A stretch of 64,000 nucleotides of DNA from Janibacter melonis (GCF_020567375.1 NZ_JAJBZM010000002.1:1039529-1103528), one strand, 5' to 3'; numbered from the stretch's first letter, positions 43,251 to 51,544 are shown. The notes: generated by a model not told the origin, from the letters alone. Numbers and translations: made by a program.

Positions 43251-44279
43251 ATGGCTAGTCAGGACTGGTTCGAGAAGGACTTCTACAGCATCCTCGGCGT
43301 CTCGCAGGGCGCCGACGACGCGGAGATCAAGAAGGCGTACCGCAAGCTCGCCAAGCAGCACCACCCCGATCGCAACCCCGGGGACGCCGCGGCGGAGCAG
43401 CGCTTCAAGGACGTCGGCGAGGCGCACGCCGTCCTCTCCGACCCCGAGCAGCGTCGTGAGTACGACGCCGTGCGCCAGATGGCGCGCGGGGGCGCCCGCT
43501 TCACCGCGGGCGGCCCCGGCGGGGCCGGGGGCGCCGGCTTCGAGGACGTCTTCTCCTCGATGTTCGGCGGCGGGGGCGGTGGTGGCTCCCGGGTGCGCTA
43601 CTCCTCGCAGGGCTTCCCCGGCGGGGGCGGCGGCGAGCCCGACCTCGAGGACATCATGGCGATGTTCGGGCAGGGCGGGGGATCCCCCTTCGGCGGTGGC
43701 GGTGGTGGTGCGGGCTTCCGCGCGCCCCGCGGCCCGCAGAAGGGTCCCGACCTCACCGCCCGCACGACCCTGTCCTTCCGCGACGCGGTCGAGGGGTCGA
43801 CGGTGCAGCTGAGCGCCGACGGCGAGCGGATCACCGCGAAGATCCCCGCGGGCGTCAAGGACGGCCAGCGGATCCGGCTGCGCGGCAAGGGCGGTCAGAG
43901 CCGCACCGGCGGCGAGCGGGGAGACCTCATGCTCACCGTCGCGGTCGAGCCGCACCCGGTCTTCGGCCGGGACGGCGACAACCTGACGATCGAGCTGCCG
44001 GTGACCTTCGCCGAGGCCACGCTCGGCGCGACGGTGAGCGTCCCGACGCTCGACGGCCGCCCGGTCAAGGTCAAGGTCGCCCCGGGCACCCCGAGCGGGC
44101 GCGTCCTGCGGGTCAAGGGCCGCGGCGTGCCGACGAAGGGGGGATCCGGTGACCTCCTCGTGCGCGTCGAGGTCGTCGTCCCGACCGACCTCACCGACGA
44201 GCAGCGCGCGGCCGTCGAGGCCCTCGCGCAGGATGCCGACTCCCTGCGTGCCGACCTGCTCGCGAGGGCGGGGGACTGA
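43251..44279 (+). CDS. dnaJ: DnaJ-family chaperone lacking the zinc finger
   Basis: 342 residues. The J-domain DFYSILGVSQGADDAEIKKAYRKLAKQHHPDRNPGD has the HPD motif. Gly/Phe- and Gly-rich regions (about 82-160) follow, then two C-terminal substrate-binding domains (TARTTLSFRDAVEGSTVQLSADGERI onward). No CxxCxGxG repeats and no cysteine at all are present, making it a class II (CbpA-like) J-protein, although it sits in the place of the classical DnaJ. GAGGAGG precedes the ATG. Confidence 0.95.
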   Translation: MASQDWFEKDFYSILGVSQGADDAEIKKAYRKLAKQHHPDRNPGDAAAEQRFKDVGEAHAVLSDPEQRREYDAVRQMARGGARFTAGGPGGAGGAGFEDVFSSMFGGGGGGGSRVRYSSQGFPGGGGGEPDLEDIMAMFGQGGGSPFGGGGGGAGFRAPRGPQKGPDLTARTTLSFRDAVEGSTVQLSADGERITAKIPAGVKDGQRIRLRGKGGQSRTGGERGDLMLTVAVEPHPVFGRDGDNLTIELPVTFAEATLGATVSVPTLDGRPVKVKVAPGTPSGRVLRVKGRGVPTKGGSGDLLVRVEVVVPTDLTDEQRAAVEALAQDADSLRADLLARAGD

Positions 44280-44282
44280 CCC

Positions 44283-44729
44283 GTGGCCCGCTCCGCCTTC
44301 AGCCCCGATGACGAGACCCCGGTCTTCGTCATCTCGGTCGCGGCCGAGCTCGCGGGCATGCACGCCCAGACCCTGCGGCAGTACGACCGCATCGGTCTCG
44401 TCACCCCCTCGCGCACGCGCGGCGGCGGTCGCCGGTACTCGGCGGCCGACGTCGCGCGTCTGCGCGAGGTCCAGCGGCTCTCGCAGGACGAGGGCGTCTC
44501 GCTGAGCGCGATCCAGCGCATCTTCGAGCTCGAGCACCAGGTCGACGCGCTGCGCGCCCGCGTCGGCGAACTCACGGAGGAGCTCGAGTCGGCCCGCGTC
44601 GCGCTGGGCCAGGGCTCGCGCTTCTTCGCCGTCGGCTCCAGCGGCGACATCGTCGCGCTGCGTCACGGCCAGCGTCCCCGACCGCGCACGGCCTCGCAGG
44701 CGCTCGTCCTCTGGGACCCGCGCCGCTGA
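44283..44729 (+). CDS. hspR: Heat-shock repressor HspR (MerR family)
   Basis: 148 residues. FVISVAAELAGMHAQTLRQYDRIGLVTPSRTRGGGRRYSAADVARLREVQRL is the HspR form of the MerR helix-turn-helix. A coiled coil follows, and the hydrophobic C-terminus QALVLWDPRR contains the conserved LVLW motif. HspR needs DnaK as co-repressor at HAIR sites. GTG start, 3 bp after dnaJ. Confidence 0.96.
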   Translation: MARSAFSPDDETPVFVISVAAELAGMHAQTLRQYDRIGLVTPSRTRGGGRRYSAADVARLREVQRLSQDEGVSLSAIQRIFELEHQVDALRARVGELTEELESARVALGQGSRFFAVGSSGDIVALRHGQRPRPRTASQALVLWDPRR

Positions 44730-44814
44730 CGCGCCCCCGCCCCACCCCCGTCGCCCTACCCCTTCGCCCCACCCCCCTTCGCTCCACATCCCCCTTCGCC
44801 CACCCCTTCCGCGC

Positions 44815-44874
44815 CGAGCCCCGCTCGTCGTCCGTGACACCCGCTCTCCGCGGGACCGCGACGAGCGGGGCTCG
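44815..44874 (+). terminator. Hairpin ending the dnaK operon
   Basis: 16-bp perfect arms (44815-44830 and 44859-44874, core CCCCGCTCGTCG/CGACGAGCGGGG) enclose a 28-nt loop with its own short CCCGC/GCGGG pairing. A further GAGCGGGG occurs at 44884. Confidence 0.55.
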
Positions 44875-44901
44875 CGGACCAGGAGCGGGGTTCAGCGAGG
44901 C

Positions 44902-44956
44902 GTGTCAAGGACGCTAGACAACGACCGGTCTCTCCTCTGTAAAGTCTGCTTGACAC
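44902..44956 (+). promoter_or_regulatory. Promoter and dyad for the membrane protein-XRE regulator pair
   Basis: TAGACA (44915-44920) and TGTAAA (44938-44943) with a 17-bp spacer are close to consensus -35/-10 boxes. GTGTCAAG (44902-44909) and CTTGACAC (44949-44956) flank them as inverted arms, a layout suited to autorepression by the XRE protein encoded at 45433. Confidence 0.55.
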
Positions 44957-44995
44957 CGCACCGGAGGGACCGGCTGCGGGCGAAGGGGGACCGCC

Positions 44996-45421
44996 ATGAC
45001 CCGCACGACCACCACCGCGCCGACCTCGGCCTACCTCCGCGCCGGGCTGCTCGCCGCGGGCATCACCGCCGCCGCAGGCATCGGGGCCGGCCTCGTGCGG
45101 GGCGAGGACTTCTGGCTCGCCGCGGGGGTCTTCGGCGCCGCCGCGCTCGGCCCGGCCCTCGCCCTCGGCTGGCTGCTCTTCGTCAGCGACCACACGGTGC
45201 CCCAGGACGCGCACGCCGAGGACAGCGTCGAGCGGCGCTGGGCCGAGCAGGCCGGGGCCGGCGCCTTCCTCGACGTCGTCATCGCCTCGGGCGTCACGCT
45301 CACCCTGCTCTCCGTGCTCGACGTCGGCATCTCCGCGACCGGCGTCCTCACCCTCCTCGTGGTGCTCGCCCTCGCCGACTCCGCTGTGCGCTACGCGGTC
45401 GTCTCGCGCCGCGGCGCCTGA
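44996..45421 (+). CDS. Small membrane protein paired with an XRE regulator
   Basis: 141 residues with four membrane helices (about 13-35, 42-63, 88-108, 112-132). No recognised family; the arrangement, a membrane protein followed at once by a short Cro/CI-type regulator, is common in Gram-positive bacteria. The ATG follows GGGGGA with a CGAAGGGGG copy just before it. Cotranscribed with the downstream regulator (11-bp gap). Function unknown. Confidence 0.72.
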   Translation: MTRTTTTAPTSAYLRAGLLAAGITAAAGIGAGLVRGEDFWLAAGVFGAAALGPALALGWLLFVSDHTVPQDAHAEDSVERRWAEQAGAGAFLDVVIASGVTLTLLSVLDVGISATGVLTLLVVLALADSAVRYAVVSRRGA

Positions 45422-45432
45422 GGGGGCAGCGG

Positions 45433-45636
45433 ATGGACAACGACCTCGCGGCCCGGCGCGCCGAGCGCGGCTGGTCACAGGCGCGCCTGGCCGAGGAGCT
45501 CGGCGTCTCGCGTCAGACGGTGATCTCCATCGAGCGCGGGCGCTTCGACCCGAGCCTGCCGCTGGCCTTCCGGGTGGCCCGGACCTTCGGCTGCCAGGTG
45601 GAGGACGTCTTCTACCCCGGCACCGCCGAGGACTGA
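45433..45636 (+). CDS. XRE-family transcriptional regulator
   Basis: 67 residues, almost entirely a helix-turn-helix of the Cro/C1 type: RAERGWSQARLAEELGVSRQTVISIERGRFDPSLPLAFRVARTFGCQVEDVF. Short regulators of this group (COG1476) often repress their own operon with a membrane partner. A dyad overlaps the promoter at 44902-44956. Its 3' end overlaps the leftward TspO-like gene by 25 bp tail to tail. Confidence 0.9.
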   Translation: MDNDLAARRAERGWSQARLAEELGVSRQTVISIERGRFDPSLPLAFRVARTFGCQVEDVFYPGTAED

Positions 45637-46415
45637 GCGACGCGCCCGCGGGCTGCGACGTAGACGCCGACGACCGCGAGGGCCGCCACGACGGCGGCGA
45701 GACCGACGACCTGCGAGCTGGGCTCGTCGCCGAGCCGCCCGGCCGCGATCCACGCCAGGCCCCAGGTGATGGCGGCGGTGATGCCGAGGCGAGGTCCGAC
45801 CCGCCGGGTGAGCGCGGCGGCCACCCCGACGACGACGACGATGACAACGACCGCCACGACCTCGCCGACGCCCTGGCTCGTCTCGACGCCATAGCCCACG
45901 AGCGCCGCGGCGACGTTGGCGCAGGTCGCGACGCTCACCCAGCCGAGGTAGAGCCCGAAGGTGCCGTCGACGAGCAGCGCCTCCGCGGCGCCGACCGCCG
46001 GCCGGTCGTGCAGCCGCGCGACGAGCACGCCGAGCACGAGGAGCAGAGCGACGATGACGACGACGCTCAGCCACAGCAGGCCCCACTGGGTGACGAAGAT
46101 CCACGCCGCGTTGAGGAGCATCGATGCGGCCGCGAGGTAGCCCGTGCGCCGGTGCCGGGGGTCGGTCGCCGTGCTCGGGAAGAGCTGGTAGATCGCGTAC
46201 GCCGTGAGCAGCGCGTAGACGAGGGACCAGATCGAGAAGGCGGTGCCCGCGGGCGCGAGGAGGGTGGCGTCGGCGGACAGCGCACCGCTGCTCGACTCCG
46301 AGACCTCGGTGCCGATGACACCGACCCCGGTGAGCACACCGAGGACGCCGACGAGGTGGCTGACGACGACGACGACCTGACGGGTGCGGTCCGCGCGGGT
46401 GGGCTGCTCGCTCAT
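45612..46415 (-). CDS. TspO/MBR-related tryptophan-rich membrane protein
   Basis: 267 residues with about eight membrane helices, Trp in LLNAAWIFVTQWGLLWLSVVV and FSIWSLVYALLTAYAIYQ. This fits the longer 'tryptophan-rich sensory protein' relatives of TspO, which bind porphyrins and other ligands. TATCGT (46422-46427) lies six bases before the ATG (leaderless). Confidence 0.75.
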   Translation of the reverse strand: MSEQPTRADRTRQVVVVVSHLVGVLGVLTGVGVIGTEVSESSSGALSADATLLAPAGTAFSIWSLVYALLTAYAIYQLFPSTATDPRHRRTGYLAAASMLLNAAWIFVTQWGLLWLSVVVIVALLLVLGVLVARLHDRPAVGAAEALLVDGTFGLYLGWVSVATCANVAAALVGYGVETSQGVGEVVAVVVIVVVVGVAAALTRRVGPRLGITAAITWGLAWIAAGRLGDEPSSQVVGLAAVVAALAVVGVYVAARGRVAQSSAVPG

Positions 46416-46421
46416 GCTTCG

Positions 46422-46427
46422 ACGATA
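46422..46427 (-). promoter_or_regulatory. -10 hexamer of leaderless promoter for the TspO-like gene
   Basis: TATCGT reads leftward, six bases before the start codon at 46415. Confidence 0.4.
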
Positions 46428-46443
46428 GGAGCCGGGCCGCCCC

Positions 46444-47277
46444 TCACCGGCCTCGGACGCCCGCGCTGTCCAGGGTGGCTGCCTCGAGCGCCCGCGCCGC
46501 GGCGAGCCTCTTCATCCCCTCCGCGGGGCGGATCGGCTCGGGCCACCGCGCGGCGATGCGGTCGCCCTCGTACTCGCGGCGCAGGCGCCGCCGCACGAGC
46601 GGCACGACCTCCTGGCGCACGAAGGCCGCCTCCTGGCGGGCCACGTGCCGCCAGCCGCGGGGCTCGTGCGGGACGAGGTCGCCGATCTTCAACGTGTGGG
46701 GCACGCCCATCGTCTCGGCGACGAGCGCCGCCATCCGCTTGTGGCCCTGCCGGGACATGTGGATCCGGTCCGGCGCCCACAGCGCCGGGTGGTCGAAGTC
46801 GCGGACGCGGGCGTGGTCGACGAGCAGCGTCCCGTGCCGGTCGGCGAGCTCGCGCACCCCGTCGTTGAAGAGGTGGACCCGGCGCACGAGCGGGTCGAGC
46901 AGCCGGGTCGTGCGCACGTCGTACGCGGTGAAGAGGACGACCTGCGCACCGGAGCCGACGAGCCGGTCCAGGGCCGCCTCGTAGCGCCCCAGCAGCGAGG
47001 TGAGGTCGGCCCGCAGCGAGAGCAGGTCGTTGCCCCCGGCGTAGAAGGTGACGTGGGTGGGCCCGAGGGCGAGCGCCGCGTCGAGCTGGTCGGCGACCAC
47101 CTGGTCGAGGAACTTGCTGCGGATCGCGAGGTTCGCGTAGCGCCACGTCGGGTCGGCGCGGCCCAGCTGGCGGGCCAGCCGGTCGGCCCAGCCGCGCACG
47201 GAGTTCGGGTAGTGCAGGTGGGGGTCGCCGATGCCCTCGGTGAAGGAGTCGCCCACGGCGACGAGCAGGCCAGTCAT
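46444..47277 (-). CDS. SGNH/GDSL hydrolase
   Basis: 277 residues. The catalytic blocks are visible: GDSFTEG (Ser11) at the start, the Gly of block II, FYAGGNDLL (block III Asn) and APDRIHMSRQGHKRMAAL (block V Asp/His). No signal peptide, so probably a cytoplasmic esterase/lipase with unknown substrate. The ATG at 47277 matches the family start; an ATG at 47289 is also in frame. Confidence 0.88.
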   Translation of the reverse strand: MTGLLVAVGDSFTEGIGDPHLHYPNSVRGWADRLARQLGRADPTWRYANLAIRSKFLDQVVADQLDAALALGPTHVTFYAGGNDLLSLRADLTSLLGRYEAALDRLVGSGAQVVLFTAYDVRTTRLLDPLVRRVHLFNDGVRELADRHGTLLVDHARVRDFDHPALWAPDRIHMSRQGHKRMAALVAETMGVPHTLKIGDLVPHEPRGWRHVARQEAAFVRQEVVPLVRRRLRREYEGDRIAARWPEPIRPAEGMKRLAAARALEAATLDSAGVRGR

Positions 47278-47453
47278 CTCGCGCCCCATGCCACCCGCCC
47301 GGGCGGCCGGGTCGCAAGCCACGCGCGGGGTGGTGACGAAGGGTTGTCCGAGCCGTCATCGGGGGTCGCCGGGCGGCCGTCGTGCGTTCACCTCTCGCCC
47401 GGGCGACCGCCCGAAGGGGGAGCGAAGGGGTGGTCGTCGTCGGTGGTCGCTGC

Positions 47454-47459
47454 CAGGGT
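47454..47459 (+). promoter_or_regulatory. Possible -10 hexamer before the TIGR03086-like gene
   Basis: CAGGGT, six bases before the ATG at 47466. Confidence 0.3.
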
Positions 47460-47465
47460 GGGGCC

Positions 47466-48029
47466 ATGCCGATGCCCCAGGACCCCGCCTCTCGCTACGA
47501 CCGCCGCAACACCCCGCTCGTGCGGGTCGTCGACGCCGTGCCCGACGACGCGTGGGACGCGCCCTCGCCCTGCGAGGGGTGGAGCGCGGCCGACGTGCTC
47601 CAGCACCTCGTCGACACGCAGCGCACCTTCTTGCTGACGAACGGCGCGAGCCTGCCCGACCCGGCGCCGGTCGTCGCCCGGGGCCCGGCGCTCGCCTGGC
47701 GGACGCACTCCGAGGCGGTCGCCCGCGCCCTCGCCGACCCGCGCGTGGGCGAGGCGCCGTACGAGACCCCCTTCGGCGTCTCGACCGTCGGCCAGGTCCT
47801 CGACGACTTCTACGGCTTCGACATGGTCGTCCACCGGTGGGACGTCGCCCGCGCCACCGGGGGCGACACCTCGATCGCGGACGCCGAGCTCGACACGCTC
47901 GACGCCGCGGCCGACGGCTGGGGCGAGCGCCTCTACGGCGACGGCATCTGCTCCGCCCCGCTCGAGGTCGGCGCCGACGAGCCCCGCCCGGTGCGGGTCC
48001 TCGCACGCTTCGGCCGGGACGCCCGGTAG
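47466..48029 (+). CDS. TIGR03086-type DinB/maleylpyruvate isomerase-fold protein
   Basis: 187 residues. VVDAVPDDAWDAPSPCEGWSAADVLQHLVDTQRTFL carries the metal-binding His of the MDMPI/DinB fold, and DDFYGFDMVVHRWDVARATG carries the second His. TIGR03086 proteins are common in actinobacteria; some are mycothiol-dependent. ATG at 47466 chosen over an upstream in-frame ATG (47382) because the family starts here. Confidence 0.85.
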   Translation: MPMPQDPASRYDRRNTPLVRVVDAVPDDAWDAPSPCEGWSAADVLQHLVDTQRTFLLTNGASLPDPAPVVARGPALAWRTHSEAVARALADPRVGEAPYETPFGVSTVGQVLDDFYGFDMVVHRWDVARATGGDTSIADAELDTLDAAADGWGERLYGDGICSAPLEVGADEPRPVRVLARFGRDAR

Positions 48030-48071
48030 GGGCGCCCCGGCCGAGGTGGGGGGTGGCGGGTCAGGGGGAGA

Positions 48072-48533
48072 TCAGGAGGAGACGGCCGCCGCGAGGTTGC
48101 CGAGGCTGTCCTCGAGCTGGCCCTTGCTGACGAGCGGGAAGCTCACCTGCTGCAGCAGCTCCTTGTCGGTGACCTTGCTCCAGTCGTAGGTGAGGCTGAC
48201 GAGCGTGCTGTCGGGGCCCTGCGCGTCGAGCTCCCAGAGCCACTCCCAGCCCTTGGGGTCGGTGCCGGCGGGGGCGGTCTGCCAGCCGACCATCGTGTTC
48301 TCCGCGTAGGCGGTCACGTGGTTGTCGGTCTGGTACTCGCCGCCCATGTGGTCGCCCTCCATGTTCATCGTGAAGACGTCGCCGACGCCCTGGATGCGGT
48401 TGGACCTCTCGTCCGAGCGGACGAAGCCGGAGCCGTCGAGCTCGGTGTGGCGCTTGGGGTTGGTGAGCACCTCGAAGAGGTCCTTCGCGGACGCGTCGAC
48501 GGTGCGCTGGACGGTGATCTTCTGATCGCTCAT
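48072..48533 (-). CDS. SRPBCC-family protein
   Basis: 153 residues. ITVQRTVDASAKDLFEVLTNPKRHTELDGSGFVRS begins a START-like fold, with WLWELDAQGPDSTLVSLTYDWSKVTDKELLQQV in the second half. Function unknown. The ATG at 48533 is used; in-frame ATGs at 48569 and 48563 extend into the promoter region. Confidence 0.85.
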   Translation of the reverse strand: MSDQKITVQRTVDASAKDLFEVLTNPKRHTELDGSGFVRSDERSNRIQGVGDVFTMNMEGDHMGGEYQTDNHVTAYAENTMVGWQTAPAGTDPKGWEWLWELDAQGPDSTLVSLTYDWSKVTDKELLQQVSFPLVSKGQLEDSLGNLAAAVSS

Positions 48534-48589
48534 CTGACGAGCGTGCCCAGGCGCGCCGGTCATGTCCACACCCTGTCGAGGGTGCGAGC

Positions 48590-48871
48590 ATGGCGGTCAT
48601 GAGCGAGCACCTCATCGTCCTGCCCGACCGCGACGACGCCGAGCGCGTCGCCGACGACCTGCGCGAGGAGGGGCTCGGCGAGGTCCGCGTCGTGCGCGAG
48701 GCGCTCGCGGGGGAGGACGACGGCGAGGACCACGAGTGGGCCATCTACGTGCGCGTCGAGACCGTCACCGACGAGGCGAGCGCCGTCGGTCAGGGGCTGA
48801 AGGAGCGCTTCAGCGCGCTCGCCGAGGAGCACGACGGCTGGTACGACGACCGCGCGGGCGGACCGGCCTGA
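48590..48871 (+). CDS. Small acidic cytoplasmic protein, function unknown
   Basis: 93 residues. HLIVLPDRDDAERVADDLREEGLGEVRVVREALAGEDDGEDHEWAIYVRVETV shows a ferredoxin-like beta-alpha-beta pattern reminiscent of RraB/DUF695-type proteins, but that is only a resemblance. GAGGGT lies six bases before the ATG at 48590; a second ATG at 48599 is possible. Strong G/C bias at third positions supports coding. Confidence 0.7.
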   Translation: MAVMSEHLIVLPDRDDAERVADDLREEGLGEVRVVREALAGEDDGEDHEWAIYVRVETVTDEASAVGQGLKERFSALAEEHDGWYDDRAGGPA

Positions 48872-49019
48872 TCATCGCCCGGCCGGACGACGTCCGGGAC
48901 CCGGCACGACGCGGGGCGCATCTCCCTTCGCATCCAGCCGACCTCCAGCCCGGTGTGCCAGGATCAGGCGGCTGACCGTGCCCGGCAGCCAGCTCCCGAA
49001 CGACCCCAGGACTGCCCGT

Positions 49020-50504
49020 ATGAGCGAGATCGGCCGACACCGGCGCGACAAGCCTGCGACCCCGATGCTCTCCGAGCGCGCGCGGTCCCGGCTGAGCCGC
49101 CGCTTCTACGTGCTCACCGCCGCGAGCACCGTCGTGCCCGGGCTCGGGCTCATCCCCAGTCGTCGGCGCACCGGTCAGGTGATGGTCGGTGCCTTCGTCC
49201 TCGCGCTCGTCGGGGGTGTCGCCTACCTGCTGTCGAAGGGGGTGACGACCTCGGTCCTCGAGGTCGGCGTGAGCCGCCGGGCGCTCGCCGTACTCATCCC
49301 CGTGCTCGTCGTCGGCGCGCTCGTCTGGCTCTTCGGCATCGTCGCCACCGCCCGCGACAACATGCCCGCGGACGTGTCGGGCCGGCCCCGCGTCGCGATG
49401 CTGCTCTTCGCCTCCTTCGCCGCCCTGCTCGTCATCGCCCCCGCGGCCCAGGCCGCGCGCTACGCCCTCATCCAGCGCTCGGTCATCGGCGAGGTCTTCT
49501 CCTCGATCCGGCCCGAGGGCGCGGCCGCACCGGTCGACGCGGAGGACCCGTGGGAGGGCACCGACCGGGTCAACATCCTGCTCGTCGGCTCCGACGCGGG
49601 GCCCGACCGGACCGGCGTGCGCCCCGACTCGACGATGGTCGCGAGCATCGACACGACGACCGGCAAGACCGTGCTCTTCGGCATCCCGCGCAACCTGCAG
49701 AACATCCCGCTCTCGCCCGACAGCCCGCTGCGCGCGCAGTACCCGGACGGCTACAGCTGCGGCGACCAGTGCCTCTTCGAGTACGTGTGGACGCTCGGCG
49801 AGGACAACGCGGGGCTCTTCCCCGGTGACCCCAGCCCCGGTCTCACCGTCACCAAGGACGCGGTGAGCCAGATCCTCGGGCTCGACATCGACTACACGAC
49901 GATCATCGACCTCAAGGGCTTCACCGAGCTCGTCGACGCGATGGGCGGGGTGCAGATCGACGTCAAGGAGCGGGTCTGCATCGGGTGCAAGGTCGAGGGC
50001 GGCGTCGTCGTCGGCACGACCGGCTACATCGAGCCCGGCGTCCAGCGGCTCGACGGCTACCGGGCGCTGTGGTACTCGCGCTCGCGCGCCGACAGCCGGG
50101 ACGGCGACTTCAGCCGGATGCGGCGGCAGCGCTGCATGGTGGGCGCGCTCATCAACCAGGTGAACCCCGTGAGCATGCTGCGGCGCTACCCCGAGCTCGC
50201 CGCGGTGCTCAAGAAGAACGTCGCGGTCGACATCCCCCAGGACGACCTGTCGGCCTGGGCGGTCCTCGTCGAGCGGATCCAGGACGGTGGCTCGATCAAG
50301 TCGTTGCCCCTGACGAACAAGGTCATCGACGTGACCAACCCGGACTACGGCGTCATCCACACGAAGGTGCGTGACGCGATCGACCCGCCGCGTCGCAGCG
50401 CGACGAAGAAGCCCACCTCGAGCGCGAGCCCGAGCGCGACACCGAGCGGCAGCTCGACGACCGAGCCCACCGACGAGCTGGCGGACATCACCGCCACCTG
50501 CTGA
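49020..50504 (+). CDS. LytR-CpsA-Psr (LCP) family cell-wall ligase
   Basis: 494 residues. About four N-terminal membrane helices (about 25-160) are followed by an extracytoplasmic LCP domain: DRVNILLVGSDAGPDRTGVRPDSTMVASID (Asp/Arg cluster that holds the polyprenyl-pyrophosphate), ILGLDIDYTTIIDLKGFTELVDAMGGVQIDV and RALWYSRSRADSRDGDFSRMRRQRCMV. A Ser/Pro tail follows. LCP enzymes transfer glycopolymers to peptidoglycan. The ATG at 49020 begins a typical LCP N-terminus. The extra membrane helices before the LCP domain are an actinobacterial variant. Confidence 0.92.
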   Translation: MSEIGRHRRDKPATPMLSERARSRLSRRFYVLTAASTVVPGLGLIPSRRRTGQVMVGAFVLALVGGVAYLLSKGVTTSVLEVGVSRRALAVLIPVLVVGALVWLFGIVATARDNMPADVSGRPRVAMLLFASFAALLVIAPAAQAARYALIQRSVIGEVFSSIRPEGAAAPVDAEDPWEGTDRVNILLVGSDAGPDRTGVRPDSTMVASIDTTTGKTVLFGIPRNLQNIPLSPDSPLRAQYPDGYSCGDQCLFEYVWTLGEDNAGLFPGDPSPGLTVTKDAVSQILGLDIDYTTIIDLKGFTELVDAMGGVQIDVKERVCIGCKVEGGVVVGTTGYIEPGVQRLDGYRALWYSRSRADSRDGDFSRMRRQRCMVGALINQVNPVSMLRRYPELAAVLKKNVAVDIPQDDLSAWAVLVERIQDGGSIKSLPLTNKVIDVTNPDYGVIHTKVRDAIDPPRRSATKKPTSSASPSATPSGSSTTEPTDELADITATC

Positions 50505-50522
50505 CGGTCAGGGCCGGGATCG

Positions 50523-50559
50523 GCGAAGGGGGACGAGGCCTGGCCTCGTCCCCCTTCGC
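50523..50559. terminator. Terminator between convergent LCP and thioesterase genes
   Basis: Perfect 18-bp arms (50523-50540 and 50542-50559) starting GCGAAGGGGGACGAGGCC, one base apart. It is the strongest hairpin in the window and each arm contains one CGAAGGGGG motif. Confidence 0.85.
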
Positions 50560-50574
50560 GCGTCTGCGACCGGC

Positions 50575-51441
50575 TCAGCCGGTCTTGATGAGGCCGAGCT
50601 GGCTGACGGTGGCGACGTGCTCTCCGCCCGCCGTGAAGATCTCGGCGACGCCGAGGGCCCGGCCGTGGCTCATCACCTCGACGCGGCAGTCCATCTGCAT
50701 CCAGCCGTCGAGGCGGGGGAGGGCGTGGAAGACCATGCTGTGGCTCATGCTGAGGATCCGGCTGCCCGCGAGGTGGCGGGCCGAGCCCAGACGACGAAAG
50801 GCCGGCTCGAGCACGCTCATGTCGGCGACGTAGGCCAGGCACGACGCGACGAGCACGGGGTCGTCCATCGGGTCGGGCGTGCGCCACCACGTGGTGAGCT
50901 CGGTGACCGCCGGGGAGACGGGGGCGGTGTAGGCCGGGGTCTCGACGTGACGGAAGTCGACCGGCCGTGGTCGGGACCACCACGGCGGCACCCGCTCGTC
51001 CTCGCCGTACCGCTCGGGAAGGCCGACGAGGTCGTCCGGGGGTGGGCACTCCCGCGGGCGTACCTCGCTGTACCCCGGCAGGTCCTCCCGCACACGTCCC
51101 AGGCGGACGACGCAGGTGAAGGCGCTGCGGCCGTCGTCGAGGAGGTCGGCGCGCCGCGCCGAGGTGCCTGGACTGGTCCCGAGGTCGTCGACGCGCCAGG
51201 AGCTCTCGCCGGTCACAGGGACGCCGGCGAGGAAGTCGGCCTGGAGCCCGATGGGCACGTGCGCCTCGGGCGCCGTCGCCGCGGCGCAGCTCACGGCCTG
51301 CGCGAGCTGGAGCCCGCCGAAGACCCGGTCCGCCGGGTGGGGCTGGTCGCGACCACGCAGCCTCCAGCCGCCCGACGGGTCGTCGTCGTCCGGCCAGACG
51401 GCGAGGAGCTGGCGGAGGTCTTCGGTCCCGGGTGCCGTCAT
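50575..51441 (-). CDS. Acyl-CoA thioesterase (TesB-like double hotdog)
   Basis: 288 residues. PADRVFGGLQLAQAVSCAAATAPEAHVPIGLQADFLAGVP is the N-terminal hotdog domain of the TesB family, and the C-terminal half (MSVLEPAFRRLG, SMSHSMVFHALPRLDGWMQMDCRVEVMSHGRALGVAEIF) has the catalytic Asp/Thr region, with the second hotdog. It hydrolyses acyl-CoAs. Divergent from the TRAP/CoA-transferase cluster, possibly helping to recycle CoA there. Confidence 0.88.
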   Translation of the reverse strand: MTAPGTEDLRQLLAVWPDDDDPSGGWRLRGRDQPHPADRVFGGLQLAQAVSCAAATAPEAHVPIGLQADFLAGVPVTGESSWRVDDLGTSPGTSARRADLLDDGRSAFTCVVRLGRVREDLPGYSEVRPRECPPPDDLVGLPERYGEDERVPPWWSRPRPVDFRHVETPAYTAPVSPAVTELTTWWRTPDPMDDPVLVASCLAYVADMSVLEPAFRRLGSARHLAGSRILSMSHSMVFHALPRLDGWMQMDCRVEVMSHGRALGVAEIFTAGGEHVATVSQLGLIKTG

Positions 51442-51504
51442 CGCGGCCGTCCTCTCAGGTGGTCGGCGGTCCCGAGATGACGGGCCTCGACCATGATTAC
51501 AACG

Positions 51505-51544
51505 CCCCGAGATATCGAGCGAGCACTCGTCGATACGTTCGGGG
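51505..51544. promoter_or_regulatory. Extended dyad upstream of the TRAP transporter operon
   Basis: TATCGA-N11-TCGATA (51513-51535) is flanked by CCCCGA (51505-51510) and TCGGGG (51539-51544), giving a nearly symmetric 40-bp element between the thioesterase and TAXI genes. A regulator site is likely; which regulator is unknown. It does not resemble the T-N11-A site at 58768. Confidence 0.5.

Larger units (their letters stand above)
44730..44995. other. 266-bp intergenic region after hspR
   Basis: Holds three CCCCTTCG copies in 40 bp (44759, 44774, 44791) plus a related CCCCTTCC, then a long hairpin (44815-44874), then a promoter with a dyad (44902-44956) and another CGAAGGGGG copy at 44981 next to the ribosome binding region of the following gene. 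Confidence 0.7.

Noticed and set aside
43500-43740. Gly-rich coding stretch in dnaJ considered as a repeat expansion
   Set aside because: Gly/Phe- and Gly-rich linkers are normal for J-proteins.
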